NCBI GenBank assembly: GCA_011526105.1
Contig: WYAZ01000129.1
Span: 1 to 55,482 of the forward strand
Source of the DNA: Deltaproteobacteria bacterium
GTDB lineage: Bacteria > Myxococcota > Kuafuiibacteriia > Kuafuiibacteriales > Kuafuiibacteriaceae
Reading direction: 5' to 3'
Length of the DNA: 55,482 bases
Shown here: positions 11,344-19,056 of the stretch, one piece after another
How positions within the stretch are numbered: the first letter of the stretch is position 1
Layout of the letters: each line of letters starts with the position of its first letter
The notes under the pieces: model-generated
Seen by the model: only the letters and a program-made list of their open reading frames with translations
Told to the model about the DNA's origin: nothing
The model's database searches: none
Position numbers and translations under genes: made by a program

Positions 11344-11542
11344 ATGAACCTCCTCCGATACATCGCACCTGTTCTCCTCGCTGGCGCCTTGGCCTGCGGC
11401 GACGATGACAGCGGACCAGACCGTCCCGACCGGGCGCGCGGGCGCTCGCATGGCCTACGACCCGGTGCGCGAAAAGGTAGTCATGTACGGCGGTAGCGTC
11501 ACCGGGAACAACTCGGACGAGGTTTGGGAACTCAGCCCCTGA
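11344..11542 (+). pseudogene. Remnant of a Kelch-repeat lipoprotein (frameshifted and truncated)
   Basis: A good AGGGG ribosome site precedes an ATG at 11344 that opens a lipoprotein signal (ending LLAGALACGDDDSG). About 25 codons later the meaningful reading moves to another frame, where one Kelch-type motif is clear (GARMAYDPVREKVVMYGG, then a WELSP end and a TGA at 11540-11542). Kelch lipoproteins of Myxococcota normally carry several such repeats. A frameshift plus a single surviving repeat indicates a decayed gene rather than a working one. In the original frame it would encode a meaningless 50-residue peptide stopping at 11496. Confidence 0.6.
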
Positions 11543-11544
11543 GC

Positions 11545-12711
11545 TCAGTTCTCAGGCCGCGCACCAAACCGCACCGGCCCCGGCTTCGAGCGCATCTCAG
11601 TGGTGCCGTCACCGAGCTGCCCATACCGATTGTCTCCAAAGCAGTGCACGCTGTTCGACCGCGTGAGCACACACGTGAACTCACCGCCAACGGCGACCTG
11701 CTTGGCCCCAACGACCGAAGGTGTCTTCTTGGGACGACGTACCGCCGCGCCCGCGCGCCCGAGTCCCAGCTGCCCGCGCTTGTTGCCGCCCGCGCAGAAG
11801 ACCGCCCCATCAGAGAGCGCGCAGACGTGACCGCCACTCAGCGCGAGCTGTGAGGCTGCAGGCAGGACCTTTGCTTCTTGGGGCAGCTTCGCGTTCTCCG
11901 CGCGTCCGTTGCCGAGCTGACCTTGATCACCCCCGCCCCAGCACACCGCGGTGCCGTCGGCGAAACCGCCGCAGGCCTGACCAAAGCCCACCGCAAGCGA
12001 GGTTGCGTCGAGCAGCCCCGCCACCGGTCCGGGCCGAGTTCGGAGGGCGCGCTTGCCCATGTGGCCGTCCCCGAGCTGACCCCAGTCGTTTCGGCCCCAG
12101 CAGTAAACGATGCCTTCGCCATTCCTCACACACACGTGCCCGCCACCAGCGCCGATCTCCACGATCTTCGAGAGCCCACGTACTTCGACCGGCGTGTTCC
12201 GGTTGATCTTGCTGCGGTCACCCAGCTGACCGAACCCGTTGTAGCCCCAGCAGAAGACCTTGGCGTCCTCGTTCAGCGCGCAGCTGAACTGATGCCCGGC
12301 GGATACTTGGGTCACCCGCGAGAGACCACTCACCGACACCGGACCGTCGCGCGGCTCGAAGCTTCCGTCGCCGAGCTGTCCGGAGCTGTTGGCGCCAAAG
12401 CACCGCACCGTGCCGTCCGCCATGAGCGCGCAGCTGTGCGTCGTGCCCAAGCTGAGTGCGCGCGCGCCTTCGAGACCGAGAACGCGCTGGGGACGCGTTT
12501 GATTCGACTTGGTTCCATCTCCGAGTTGACCCTCGTCGTTGCGACCCCAGCACAGGGCCGCGCCCCCCTCGAGCAGCACGCATGCGTGCTCAATGCCGGC
12601 CGAGATCGCGGCCGGCGTGAGAGAGCTCGTCTGCGTGTTGGTGAGACCCGACCGCGGCGTCAGAGACACTGCCAGCAACAAGTTGATCGGGAGGAGACAG
12701 CGTGCGTTCAT
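11545..12711 (-). CDS. RCC1-repeat (beta-propeller) secreted protein
   Basis: A 388-residue exported protein made of seven or so RCC1-like blades of about 50 residues. Each unit follows the pattern HxCAL...DGxVxCWGxNxxGQLGDG (examples: CWGRNDEGQLGDG, CFGANSSGQLGDG, CWGYNGFGQLGDR, CWGRNDWGQLGDG, CFGDNRYGQLGDG). Two cysteines recur in each blade and probably form disulfides, consistent with an extracytoplasmic location. The start is placed at the ATG at 12711 (MNARCLLPINLLLAVSL signal); the longer frame upstream is antisense to the next gene. RCC1 repeats in bacteria are binding scaffolds; no ligand can be inferred. It is convergent with the Kelch remnant, two bases apart. Confidence 0.85.
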   Translation of the reverse strand: MNARCLLPINLLLAVSLTPRSGLTNTQTSSLTPAAISAGIEHACVLLEGGAALCWGRNDEGQLGDGTKSNQTRPQRVLGLEGARALSLGTTHSCALMADGTVRCFGANSSGQLGDGSFEPRDGPVSVSGLSRVTQVSAGHQFSCALNEDAKVFCWGYNGFGQLGDRSKINRNTPVEVRGLSKIVEIGAGGGHVCVRNGEGIVYCWGRNDWGQLGDGHMGKRALRTRPGPVAGLLDATSLAVGFGQACGGFADGTAVCWGGGDQGQLGNGRAENAKLPQEAKVLPAASQLALSGGHVCALSDGAVFCAGGNKRGQLGLGRAGAAVRRPKKTPSVVGAKQVAVGGEFTCVLTRSNSVHCFGDNRYGQLGDGTTEMRSKPGPVRFGARPEN

Positions 12712-12802
12712 CGAGACCCGCGGAGCATAACCCAGACTGAACGGCATTTCGGCGCACGAATTCCGTTTGACAGCCATCTGCTCAGGGGCAAAGCCACGCA
12801 CG

Positions 12803-13294
12803 ATGAAGTCATCGTTGACCCTCTGGCTCTCCCTTTCAGTCGGCTTGGCTTGCGCCACGACCGAGCCGGCCCATAGCCCACCCCCGCCGGCGGAAGATAG
12901 CGCCAGGACGGGCGAGGACAGCCAGGCCCTTCGTGCGGCCGCCGAGCAGGGGTGTGTCTCCAGCATCGCGGAGTCCAATGCACAGAGCTACGCGAAGAGA
13001 GCCATCGCGAATGGCGTGGACGAGGTCAGCGCCATGGCCGAGGGCCAGGAGGCCATGCGTCTCGCCTCCGATCTGCTCCAGAAGCTCTGCGCCTGCCACT
13101 TCGATCTGATCCTCGACGGCCAACCCATGACGGTCGAACACACCAAGGACAACTGGATGGCCGCTCAACTCGTTTCGAGGAAGGACGACCCCCGGGTCCA
13201 GGGCTGCACGACGACGTTCATGGAGGCGTTCAAGGCTCGCGAACCCGAGATGAAGAAGGGGCTCGACGCCTTTCGCGCGAAGCAGGGCGGTTGA
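12803..13294 (+). CDS. Small lipoprotein of unknown function
   Basis: A 163-residue protein with signal MKSSLTLWLSLSVGLAC and a lipobox (VGLAC), then a Pro/Ser/Glu-rich linker and a mainly helical domain (about 40-163) with three cysteines. The start is set at the ATG at 12803 because it begins exactly at the signal peptide; an upstream in-frame ATG at 12767 would mask it. No family is recognised. It is divergent from the RCC1 gene with 91 bases between the two starts, so they may share a control region. Confidence 0.65.
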   Translation: MKSSLTLWLSLSVGLACATTEPAHSPPPPAEDSARTGEDSQALRAAAEQGCVSSIAESNAQSYAKRAIANGVDEVSAMAEGQEAMRLASDLLQKLCACHFDLILDGQPMTVEHTKDNWMAAQLVSRKDDPRVQGCTTTFMEAFKAREPEMKKGLDAFRAKQGG

Positions 13295-13328
13295 GCGACC
13301 CGGCCGGACGCACCCGCCCTCGCGCAGC

Positions 13329-13901
13329 TCACCCGCGCGCTTCAGCGTTCAGCTCCACCAGCGCCTTGATCTGACTCAGAAGCCCGAGAATCCGCGACTC
13401 ATCCATCTCGCCGGCCTCGAACTCGCTCATCTCGGCAAACCTCAACACCGTGAGCTGCGCAATGAGCTCTTCGAGCAGCTCCGCGTCCTGCGTGAGCTTG
13501 TCGCAGCTCCGAGCGCGTAACGCCTCGAGCTTTGGACGGACGCTCTGCGGCGCTGCCCGTATGGCCTGGTCCATGTCTCGAAGGCTCCGCTCCAAACGAC
13601 GCAGCCGTTCGAGAAAGGCTTCGAGGATGGGGCGTTCGGCCCGGCCGGCGGCGGCTTCTCGGGAATGGCGCGCCAAGGCCTCGATGCGCTCGGCCATGGG
13701 ACCAGCGCCGTCCGGAGTCACGCGCGGCACGTGCACCGGCTCGGCCGAAAGCAGCGTGGGCACGAGGAACGGCCACAGGACAACCATGAGAAGCGAGGAC
13801 GCGAGTCTCTCTCGACCCGCCACGCGGACCTTCCTCACGAATACGAAGATCGCCACCGCGAAACCAGAGACGAGGTAGATCCCAAGCAGCAACATCGGCA
13901 T
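13329..13901 (-). CDS. Membrane-anchored coiled-coil protein, third gene of a membrane cassette
   Basis: A 190-residue protein with two N-terminal membrane helices (about 3-22 and 33-52) followed by a long charged helical region (about 70-185) full of Arg, Glu and Leu, probably a coiled coil (for example ERLRRLERSLRDMDQAI). No family is recognised. It follows the 250-residue membrane gene by nine bases and is probably translated from the same transcript as the two genes before it. The soluble region may contact a cytoplasmic or periplasmic partner while the two larger proteins form the membrane body; this is inference from layout only. Confidence 0.6.
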   Translation of the reverse strand: MPMLLLGIYLVSGFAVAIFVFVRKVRVAGRERLASSLLMVVLWPFLVPTLLSAEPVHVPRVTPDGAGPMAERIEALARHSREAAAGRAERPILEAFLERLRRLERSLRDMDQAIRAAPQSVRPKLEALRARSCDKLTQDAELLEELIAQLTVLRFAEMSEFEAGEMDESRILGLLSQIKALVELNAEARG

Positions 13902-13910
13902 CGTGAGCTC

Positions 13911-14663
13911 CTAGACGAGGGCGTCGAAGGCCCAGAAAGAAAGCGAGACCGTGAACGCCAGGACGACCATGGTCATACGCGCGAGGATCCCGACCCTGTG
14001 TGCGACCTCGTCAGGGAGCTCCACCGCCGGGTCATCGAGCGAAGCGCGGCGCACCGCGACCGCCATCGCCATCAGCGTCCGACGAACGCGGATCCCCGAC
14101 AGCATCGCGGCGGCGGCAAAGCTGCCCACGAGCGACAGCGGTCCCGCCCACACCGGGTCGAGCTCGAGCAGAACGTAGGGCAAAGGCGAGAGTGCAGCGA
14201 GAATCACCGACCCCGCCGCGAGCGCTGAGGTCATTGCGGTCACGAGGCGAGCCATCGGCATTCGCGCGGCGACGAGAATGCTGGTGGCGTAGGCCGGCCC
14301 AAGCGCGGCGGCCACCGCGAGCAGCGTATTCAGCGGAAGCAGAGCGGTGGCTCGAAACAGACCGGGCGCGTCGAGCCCGATGCCAGAGCCCGCGGCCAGG
14401 GCAAACACAGACATGGACGACACCATGACGAGCAACGACCCGAGCAAGGTGGATTGAATCCGCGTCGGATCGAGCATGCGCTTCACCAGCGCGTCCGGGT
14501 CCTGAAGCAGGTGCACGAAGAGCCCACGGTCTTCCTCGGCGAGGGCTATGTCTTCGACGGGGAGAAGGTCCTCGGCCGACCAAAGGACAAAAGGAGAGAC
14601 CGGTTCCGGTCGAGCCCCGAGCGTCATGGGTGCGGCGGTCAGTTGAGCTTCGGAGAGCACCAT
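13911..14663 (-). CDS. Polytopic membrane protein, second gene of a membrane cassette
   Basis: A 250-residue protein with a hydrophilic N-terminus of about 65 residues, then five to six hydrophobic segments (starting near residue 72 with GSLLVMVSSMSVFALAAG) and a final C-terminal helix. No transporter signature is visible. The N-terminus contains an acidic stretch (SAEDLLPVEDIALAEEDR). It lies 11 bases after the 197-residue membrane gene and nine before the coiled-coil gene. The topology suggests a partner of the first gene in a small membrane complex of unknown role. Confidence 0.6.
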   Translation of the reverse strand: MVLSEAQLTAAPMTLGARPEPVSPFVLWSAEDLLPVEDIALAEEDRGLFVHLLQDPDALVKRMLDPTRIQSTLLGSLLVMVSSMSVFALAAGSGIGLDAPGLFRATALLPLNTLLAVAAALGPAYATSILVAARMPMARLVTAMTSALAAGSVILAALSPLPYVLLELDPVWAGPLSLVGSFAAAAMLSGIRVRRTLMAMAVAVRRASLDDPAVELPDEVAHRVGILARMTMVVLAFTVSLSFWAFDALV

Positions 14664-14674
14664 GATTCACCTTT

Positions 14675-15268
14675 CTAGGGCAGCACAAAGAACGTGGAGT
14701 GCGAGAGGAAGCGGAACGCAAAGACCGAGAACACAAGCACGACAAAGAGCCGTCCCACCCACATAGAGGTGCGAGAGGGATCGAGGGTGCTCATGATGCG
14801 CAGGACCACAACGGAGATCGAAATGAGCGCAACGGTCGGCACCAGCGGACTCATGGCGAACTGAAGTCCTGCGTCGGTTCTCTCGACCAACGAAAGAAAG
14901 GCCATGAGCGGGATCAGGGAGGCCGCCACAAAGCCCCCCGTCAACAAGCCGAGCGCGAGGCCTGCGATGATGGTGCGCAGCGCCATCCTGAGGCCGAGAT
15001 ACAGCGAGGCGATGAGCAGCGCCGGGCTCACGATGGCGATGGACTCGAGGCCGGCGCGGAGGGCGTCGAGCCGAGGCACGCCCAAGCTCGGTTGGCCGGC
15101 GTCGAGGAGCGCCGCAACGACCGACGCGAGGGTGACGAGGCCGAGTCCGGCCGCAGCGTAGGCGACACTCGCTCGCAGTGGACGATGGCCGAGCTCCACC
15201 GCCTCCCGCGCGGGTCGATCGAGCGCGCGAAGTAAACCGCGAGGAGCGGGGTGAGTGTGAACGTGCAT
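14675..15268 (-). CDS. Polytopic membrane protein, first gene of a membrane cassette
   Basis: A 197-residue membrane protein with about five hydrophobic segments and a hydrophilic start (MHVHTHPAPRGLLRALDR). A conserved-looking FVAASLIPLMAFLSLVER stretch lies between helices 3 and 4. No family is recognised, though its arrangement resembles the second gene (N-terminal soluble part, later helices, one last helix at the C-terminus), so the two may be distant relatives. It is the promoter-proximal gene; a palindrome at 15350-15363 lies about 80 bases upstream. Confidence 0.6.
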   Translation of the reverse strand: MHVHTHPAPRGLLRALDRPAREAVELGHRPLRASVAYAAAGLGLVTLASVVAALLDAGQPSLGVPRLDALRAGLESIAIVSPALLIASLYLGLRMALRTIIAGLALGLLTGGFVAASLIPLMAFLSLVERTDAGLQFAMSPLVPTVALISISVVVLRIMSTLDPSRTSMWVGRLFVVLVFSVFAFRFLSHSTFFVLP

Positions 15269-15349
15269 GGCGAGATGCCTCGCAAGGGCCGCGCCAAGCC
15301 CGTGGCTCAGGTGGGCGTGGCGCGCATCGGTCCGTCAGACGCCGGACTG

Positions 15350-15363
15350 GGTAGATCTCTACC
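15350..15363. promoter_or_regulatory. 14-bp palindrome upstream of the membrane cassette
   Basis: GGTAGA-TC-TCTACC is a perfect inverted repeat in the 278-base gap between the membrane cassette (minus strand, start 15268) and the small gene at 15547. A partial third copy (GGGTAG) follows at about 15369. It could be an operator for either side. The rest of the gap shows no open frame or T-rich terminator. Confidence 0.35.
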
Positions 15364-15546
15364 GTATCGGGTAGCTCGAGGGCGATGAGTGGATTCTTCG
15401 AATGCACCACGACATGTGTCGTCCTCTACGAGGTCGATCGTAGGCCGCGTTTACCGGGCACAACCGCGCTCTTCGCGCTCCGATAAGTTCGGTACAACAT
15501 CGGCTGCCACTGGGTGTGAGCGGCCCTAAACAAGAGGAGTTTCGTC

Positions 15547-15852
15547 ATGAGCAGCTACACCGATATCGGCCGCGTCCCCGGAGCCTGGAGAGATTCAGGC
15601 ATCGCCAGCCGAGCTTCAGCCGCCATCGCCGCCACCGGTTCCTACAACCCTTCCTCGCCGAGCCCGAGCTACACGCCGAGCAACGCCTCCGGGAGCGTGG
15701 ATGTGTTTGTGACGAGCTCGAATCGATCGAGCTACGAGTCGCTGCGGGCCGAGAGTGCACGCATCAGCAGCGGGCTCGCAAACGGCACCGCGACCCGCGC
15801 GGAGGTGATCTCGTACAACGAGCGCGCGAAGGCGCTCGGCAACGGTGGGTGA
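15547..15852 (+). CDS. Small protein of unknown function
   Basis: A 101-residue soluble protein with a strong ribosome site (AGAGGAG, 8 bases before the ATG at 15547). It is Ser/Ala-rich and mostly disordered in its first 60 residues (repeats like SPSPSYTPSN); the last 40 residues could form a helix pair (SYESLRAESARISSGLANG). There is no signal peptide and no recognised family. It is convergent with the small orphan gene at 15856. The good ribosome site and codon pattern are the main reasons to accept it. Confidence 0.55.
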   Translation: MSSYTDIGRVPGAWRDSGIASRASAAIAATGSYNPSSPSPSYTPSNASGSVDVFVTSSNRSSYESLRAESARISSGLANGTATRAEVISYNERAKALGNGG

Positions 15853-15855
15853 GCT

Positions 15856-16323
15856 CTAGAGGGGGTCGGCCTCGAGCAAGAAGAAGAAGAGCTCGCCCTG
15901 CCCTGGACCCCGGTTGATGCCGCCTAGGCCGAGACACAGCGAGTCGGACAGCGGCTTCACTTCGTCGTACAGGAGGCCGCGAAAAGGCAGGCGCGACGCG
16001 TCGTAGACCAATCGAAGGACTGAGGTGTCGCGCCAGCGCGAAGGGCCGGGCTCCATGCGGAAGCGCCCGAGGTGCAGGCGAGGGTCGAGGAAGAACCAGT
16101 CTCGCTCGCTGAAGTCGACGCCGAAGCCCATGCGCTCGAACGGGAGCATGAGCAGAGAGGCGGTGAGCGTGCGTGCGAAGGGCGTGTCCACGCGGTGCAG
16201 GACTTCGCCACGGTATCGCTGCGTGGGCACGGGCCCCATGATCGCTTGGCAGAACTGCGCCTCGAGCTCGTCCAGCGAACTCCTCCGGAGTGCCTCCCTC
16301 GTCATCGTCATCGTCATCGTCAT
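15856..16323 (-). CDS. Small beta-rich orphan protein, probable target of the divergent TetR regulator
   Basis: A 155-residue soluble protein. The start is placed at the ATG at 16323 (GGAAG six bases upstream) but the next in-frame ATGs at 6-base intervals are also possible, because the N-terminus is coded by a tandem repeat (Met-Thr four times). Alternating hydrophobic strands in the last 90 residues (LRLVYDASRLPFRG, then SLCLGLGGINRG, then ELFFFLLE) recall small lipocalin-like proteins of the DUF4334 style, in which similar late strands recur; this is weak and no function should be read from it. It faces the TetR gene across a palindromic operator, so it is likely repressed by that protein. 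Confidence 0.6.
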   Translation of the reverse strand: MTMTMTMTREALRRSSLDELEAQFCQAIMGPVPTQRYRGEVLHRVDTPFARTLTASLLMLPFERMGFGVDFSERDWFFLDPRLHLGRFRMEPGPSRWRDTSVLRLVYDASRLPFRGLLYDEVKPLSDSLCLGLGGINRGPGQGELFFFLLEADPL

Positions 16324-16324
16324 C
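16301..16324. repeat. Hexanucleotide tandem repeat (GTCATC)x4 over a start codon
   Basis: Four perfect copies of GTCATC lie in a row, reading ATGACG on the minus strand, where they code for Met-Thr repeated and supply up to four alternative start codons for the orphan gene at 15856-16323. Because the unit is six bases, gain or loss of copies keeps the frame but changes the N-terminus and the distance from the ribosome site. Confidence 0.85.
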
Positions 16325-16353
16325 GGTCTTCCATCTGCGCGACACACTTCTTG

Positions 16354-16392
16354 TTGACGAACGGTCGTACCTTATTCTAAACAGGTGTTTAG
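16354..16392 (+). promoter_or_regulatory. TetR-type palindromic operator with adjoining promoter
   Basis: CTAAACA-GG-TGTTTAG at 16377-16392 is a perfect seven-base inverted repeat, and a further half-site (GTTTAG, 16400-16405) follows. A TTGACG hexamer at 16354-16359 could be a -35 box, which would place the palindrome over the -10 region. It lies between the TetR gene and its divergent neighbour, the classic place for an autoregulatory TetR operator. The promoter reading is tentative; the palindrome is certain. Confidence 0.7.
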
Positions 16393-16406
16393 AACAGGCG
16401 TTTAGA

Positions 16407-17006
16407 GTGGTCAACTCCATAAAACCCATAGAAATCAACGATGTCCGGGGCCGGATCCTCGAGGCCGGTCGCTCGGAGTTCGCTCGCACGGGCCTGAGCG
16501 CGGCCTCGGTGCGCACGATCGGCGAGCGCGCCGGCGTCACCGCCGCGATGATCAACTACTACTTCGGAGGCAAGCGAGCGCTCTACGACGCGGTCGTGGC
16601 CGAGGCCCAAGAGCGGCTCTTCGCCCGCATCGCGAGCGCGATCGCGACGGGGGGACCAGAGGGGCTGGCGGCGCGAATCGCTGGCGCGTACTTCGACTTC
16701 CTCGCCGAGGACCAAGAGCTTCAGCGTCTGCTCATTCGCGAGGTTCTGGACGCGAAAGAGACCACCCGCGACTTGGCGCAACGCTACGTGCAGCCGCTCC
16801 GCGACCTATTCAGTCAAAGCTTCGGCACCGACGAAGAAGCCAAACACCTCGCCATCAGCCTCTTTGGTGCCATCGCCGGCTACTTCCTCTACGAGCCGGT
16901 GCTCGGCGCCTTCCTCGGCGCCGACCCCAACACCTCCGACAGCCTGGCGCGACGCCGCGCCCACGTCCTTCACCTAGCCACCCAGTTCGAGGAGATACGC
17001 CGATGA
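16407..17006 (+). CDS. TetR/AcrR-family transcriptional regulator
   Basis: A 199-residue repressor of the TetR family. The DNA-binding helix-turn-helix covers about residues 10-57: RGRILEAGRSEFARTGLSAA, then IGERAGVTAAMINYYFGGK, the usual Y-Y-F-x-x-K signature of the recognition helix end. The remaining helical domain binds an unknown ligand. No ATG is available; the GTG at 16407 gives the normal N-terminal length for the family, and the longer upstream frame runs antisense through the neighbouring gene. Its stop overlaps the start of the radical SAM gene (ATGATG, four bases), so the two are co-translated. The palindrome directly upstream is the likely binding site. Confidence 0.85.
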   Translation: MVNSIKPIEINDVRGRILEAGRSEFARTGLSAASVRTIGERAGVTAAMINYYFGGKRALYDAVVAEAQERLFARIASAIATGGPEGLAARIAGAYFDFLAEDQELQRLLIREVLDAKETTRDLAQRYVQPLRDLFSQSFGTDEEAKHLAISLFGAIAGYFLYEPVLGAFLGADPNTSDSLARRRAHVLHLATQFEEIRR

Positions 17007-18070
17007 TGTCCCGTTTGTCCCATACGCTCGAGATCACCCGAAGCCTGATCGACGCCCGAAGAGGTCGCGGTCACCCCTTGTACCTCGTGCACGCACTCAC
17101 TGCCCGCTGCAACGCACGTTGCGGGTTCTGTGCCTGGAACCCGGAGTTCTACAGCGCGAAGGATCAGCTCTCGACCGAAGCGATCGAGAAGCTCTACACC
17201 GAAGCGAAGGCGGCCGGCTTCATCGGCGTCTCCGTCTGGGGCGGTGAGCCGCTGCTCCACCCGGACTTCGGCCGGATCATGTCGCACGCCCATGGGCTGG
17301 GTTTGAACACGCACATGGTGACCAACGGCTTCTTGCTCGAACGTAAGCTCGACGCCGTCATTCCTCACGTGGACCGCCTGTGTATCTCACTCGACCATCC
17401 ATCGGAGCTGCACGACGAGCTGCGCGGGATCAAGGGCCTGTTCGAGCGTATCGTGGCCGCCACAAAGGCCGTCCGGGCCCGCGCTCCGAGCAAGCAGATC
17501 GTGTTCATCTGCACCCTGCAGAAGGCGAACGTGAACCCCGAATCCATCCGCGGCATGACGGCGCTGATGAACGAGCTCGGCGTGCTCGGTGTCTTCAACT
17601 GTCTGCGTGAGGAGCCCGCGGCCGAAGGGGTCGAGTCGAGTATCGGCGCGTTCGTGCCTACCCAGTCCGAGCTCACCGTGGCCTTCTCGCTCCTCACGGA
17701 GCTCAAGCGCCAGGGCTATCCCATTCTGAACTCCTACACTCACTTGAGTGCGATGCGCGCTGGTCCACCGGTCTATCGCTGCCACTGGCCCAAGTTCATG
17801 TTGCCCATCGAAGCCAATGGCGACGTCGTGGACTGCATGCACTGGGGCACACGCCCCATCGGCAACGTAAAGGATGCCCCGTTCGCCGAGTTGCTCCAGC
17901 ATCCGCGGTTGCGGGCGCTCGCCGGACCCGCAGCAGAGGCGTGCCACAAGTGTGTGTCCATTCACCGAGTGGAGATCTCGGAGGTGTGCTCCGGAAACCT
18001 CGAGCCCATCCGGTCGTGGTCGATGCTTCGCAAGCCGCCCACGCCAGTTCGTCCGTCCGCTCGGCTCTGA
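17003..18070 (+). CDS. Radical SAM protein with SPASM-like C-terminus
   Basis: A 355-residue radical SAM enzyme. The 4Fe-4S/SAM motif is CNARCGFC (C36, C40, C43), followed by the GGEPLLHPDF motif that contacts SAM and a conserved CISLDHPSELHD segment. The C-terminal third holds more cysteines (RCHW, VVDCMHWG, ACHKC, EVC) in a SPASM/twitch-like arrangement that could carry auxiliary clusters. The substrate is unknown; SPASM enzymes often modify peptides, but no obvious precursor peptide with a Cys-rich core is next to it. Co-translated with the TetR gene, so it is probably induced by the same signal. Confidence 0.85.
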   Translation: MMSRLSHTLEITRSLIDARRGRGHPLYLVHALTARCNARCGFCAWNPEFYSAKDQLSTEAIEKLYTEAKAAGFIGVSVWGGEPLLHPDFGRIMSHAHGLGLNTHMVTNGFLLERKLDAVIPHVDRLCISLDHPSELHDELRGIKGLFERIVAATKAVRARAPSKQIVFICTLQKANVNPESIRGMTALMNELGVLGVFNCLREEPAAEGVESSIGAFVPTQSELTVAFSLLTELKRQGYPILNSYTHLSAMRAGPPVYRCHWPKFMLPIEANGDVVDCMHWGTRPIGNVKDAPFAELLQHPRLRALAGPAAEACHKCVSIHRVEISEVCSGNLEPIRSWSMLRKPPTPVRPSARL

Positions 18071-18117
18071 AGCGGCCGTCCATGCGCGCACGCGCCTGTC
18101 TCCTCGGAGAGACACTT

Positions 18118-18210
18118 ATGACGCGCGGCAAGCCACGGGCGAGTCCAGGGCAGACGTCGGGGAAGGCCATCTCTTCGCCGTTCGAACTGGCCTCGGGATT
18201 GCTTGGGTGA
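18118..18210 (+). CDS. Possible 30-residue small ORF
   Basis: An ATG at 18118 opens a 30-codon frame (MTRGKPRASPGQTSG and a hydrophobic end FELASGLLG). It lies in the gap between the radical SAM gene and the next gene, 13 bases before its likely ATG. It is short, has no clear ribosome site, and could be chance; it is noted because peptide substrates of radical SAM/SPASM enzymes are often missed. It has no cysteine, so it is not a typical sactipeptide precursor. Confidence 0.2.
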   Translation: MTRGKPRASPGQTSGKAISSPFELASGLLG

Positions 18211-18223
18211 GGCTGCAGAGACC

Positions 18224-18742
18224 ATGAAGACCAAGATCCAGCCCCAAGCTCCCCACTTTCAGCCTCGGCGCGAGCCCCTCGAGATCGCGGGCAGCACGGG
18301 CGTAGCCGGGGGCTACAAAGCGCCGATGCCCGAGCGCGAGGTCGGCCCTTCCGAGCTCGAGCAGTTCGTGACCACCGAACTGGACGAGGCCCAACGCGAC
18401 GGCGAAACGCTCCTCGACCTCATCATTCAGAATGCGCGCGAAGGACGCTGGGGTCACAGCAAGTTCAAGGACCCCGAAAAACTCCAACAAGGGGTCAAGG
18501 GGCCTTCGAAGGCGGGTCGGCCCGCGAACGAAGCGACCGCGGCGACGCGGGCTTCAGGAGAGGTCGAAGCTTCGAGAGCTCAGGCCGCAACCTCGGCTTC
18601 GACCGCGATTCAGGAAGCACGAACCGAGGTTGCACTCGTGACGTCGAGTTCCGCTTCGAAGCCTTCGGAGAAGATGACCGAGCGGCTGGACAATCTCAAC
18701 GATGCCTTGGCTCTAAACAAGGCGCTTCGGGAGCACATTTGA
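18224..18742 (+). CDS. Hypothetical protein with helical C-terminus
   Basis: A 172-residue soluble protein without signal or membrane segments. Residues about 40-85 form a conserved-looking segment (SELEQFVTTELDEAQRDGET, then LLDLIIQNAREGRWGHSKF) and the remainder is Ala/Ser/Glu-rich and likely a flexible coiled coil ending in a short helix (MTERLDNLNDALALNKALRE). No family is recognised. The start is set at the ATG at 18224. The stop overlaps the TTG that may start the next gene. Confidence 0.55.
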   Translation: MKTKIQPQAPHFQPRREPLEIAGSTGVAGGYKAPMPEREVGPSELEQFVTTELDEAQRDGETLLDLIIQNAREGRWGHSKFKDPEKLQQGVKGPSKAGRPANEATAATRASGEVEASRAQAATSASTAIQEARTEVALVTSSSASKPSEKMTERLDNLNDALALNKALREHI

Positions 18743-19056
18743 GCGCTGATCTCGACACGCTCATGTCGGAGATGGATCGACTGGGCGCCCGCGCCGGGCG
18801 CCGAGCCATCGCACTCGCGATCCACGAGCGGCTCACTCCGCTCTCGCGATGGGAGTTCGCGACCACGGCCTCCTTCCTTCTCGAGGCTGCCGCCACCCTT
18901 GCCGAAAACGGGCGGGAGGAACTCGCCGAGGACATCGCAGCGTCCGTGGTTCGAACCACGCGCAGCTGGGCCCAACGCAACGGAGCGCTGGGCGCGTACT
19001 CCGAGGGCCTCGCGCAGCGAGCGCGAGAGTTCGCGCGGTTCCTCGGAACGCACTGA
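18739..19056 (+). CDS. Hypothetical helical protein, frame continues past an in-frame TGA
   Basis: A 105-residue helical protein (start TTG at 18739 overlapping the previous stop, or ATG at 18763). It contains RRAIALAIHERLTPLSRWEF and ATTASFLLEAAATLAENG and shows no recognised domain. After the TGA at 19054-19056 the same frame stays open and coding-like until 19386, with no ATG, GTG or TTG before 19168. The pair may therefore be one gene split by a nonsense change, a readthrough gene, or two genes. Confidence 0.5.
   Translation: MSADLDTLMSEMDRLGARAGRRAIALAIHERLTPLSRWEFATTASFLLEAAATLAENGREELAEDIAASVVRTTRSWAQRNGALGAYSEGLAQRAREFARFLGTH

Noticed and set aside
18118-18210. Precursor peptide for the radical SAM/SPASM enzyme
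   Set aside because: The 30-residue frame has no cysteine, no leader/core pattern and no clear ribosome site; kept only as a low-confidence ORF.
19054-19056. TGA read as selenocysteine
   Set aside because: No obvious SECIS-like stem just after the codon and no selenoprotein family match; a broken gene is simpler.
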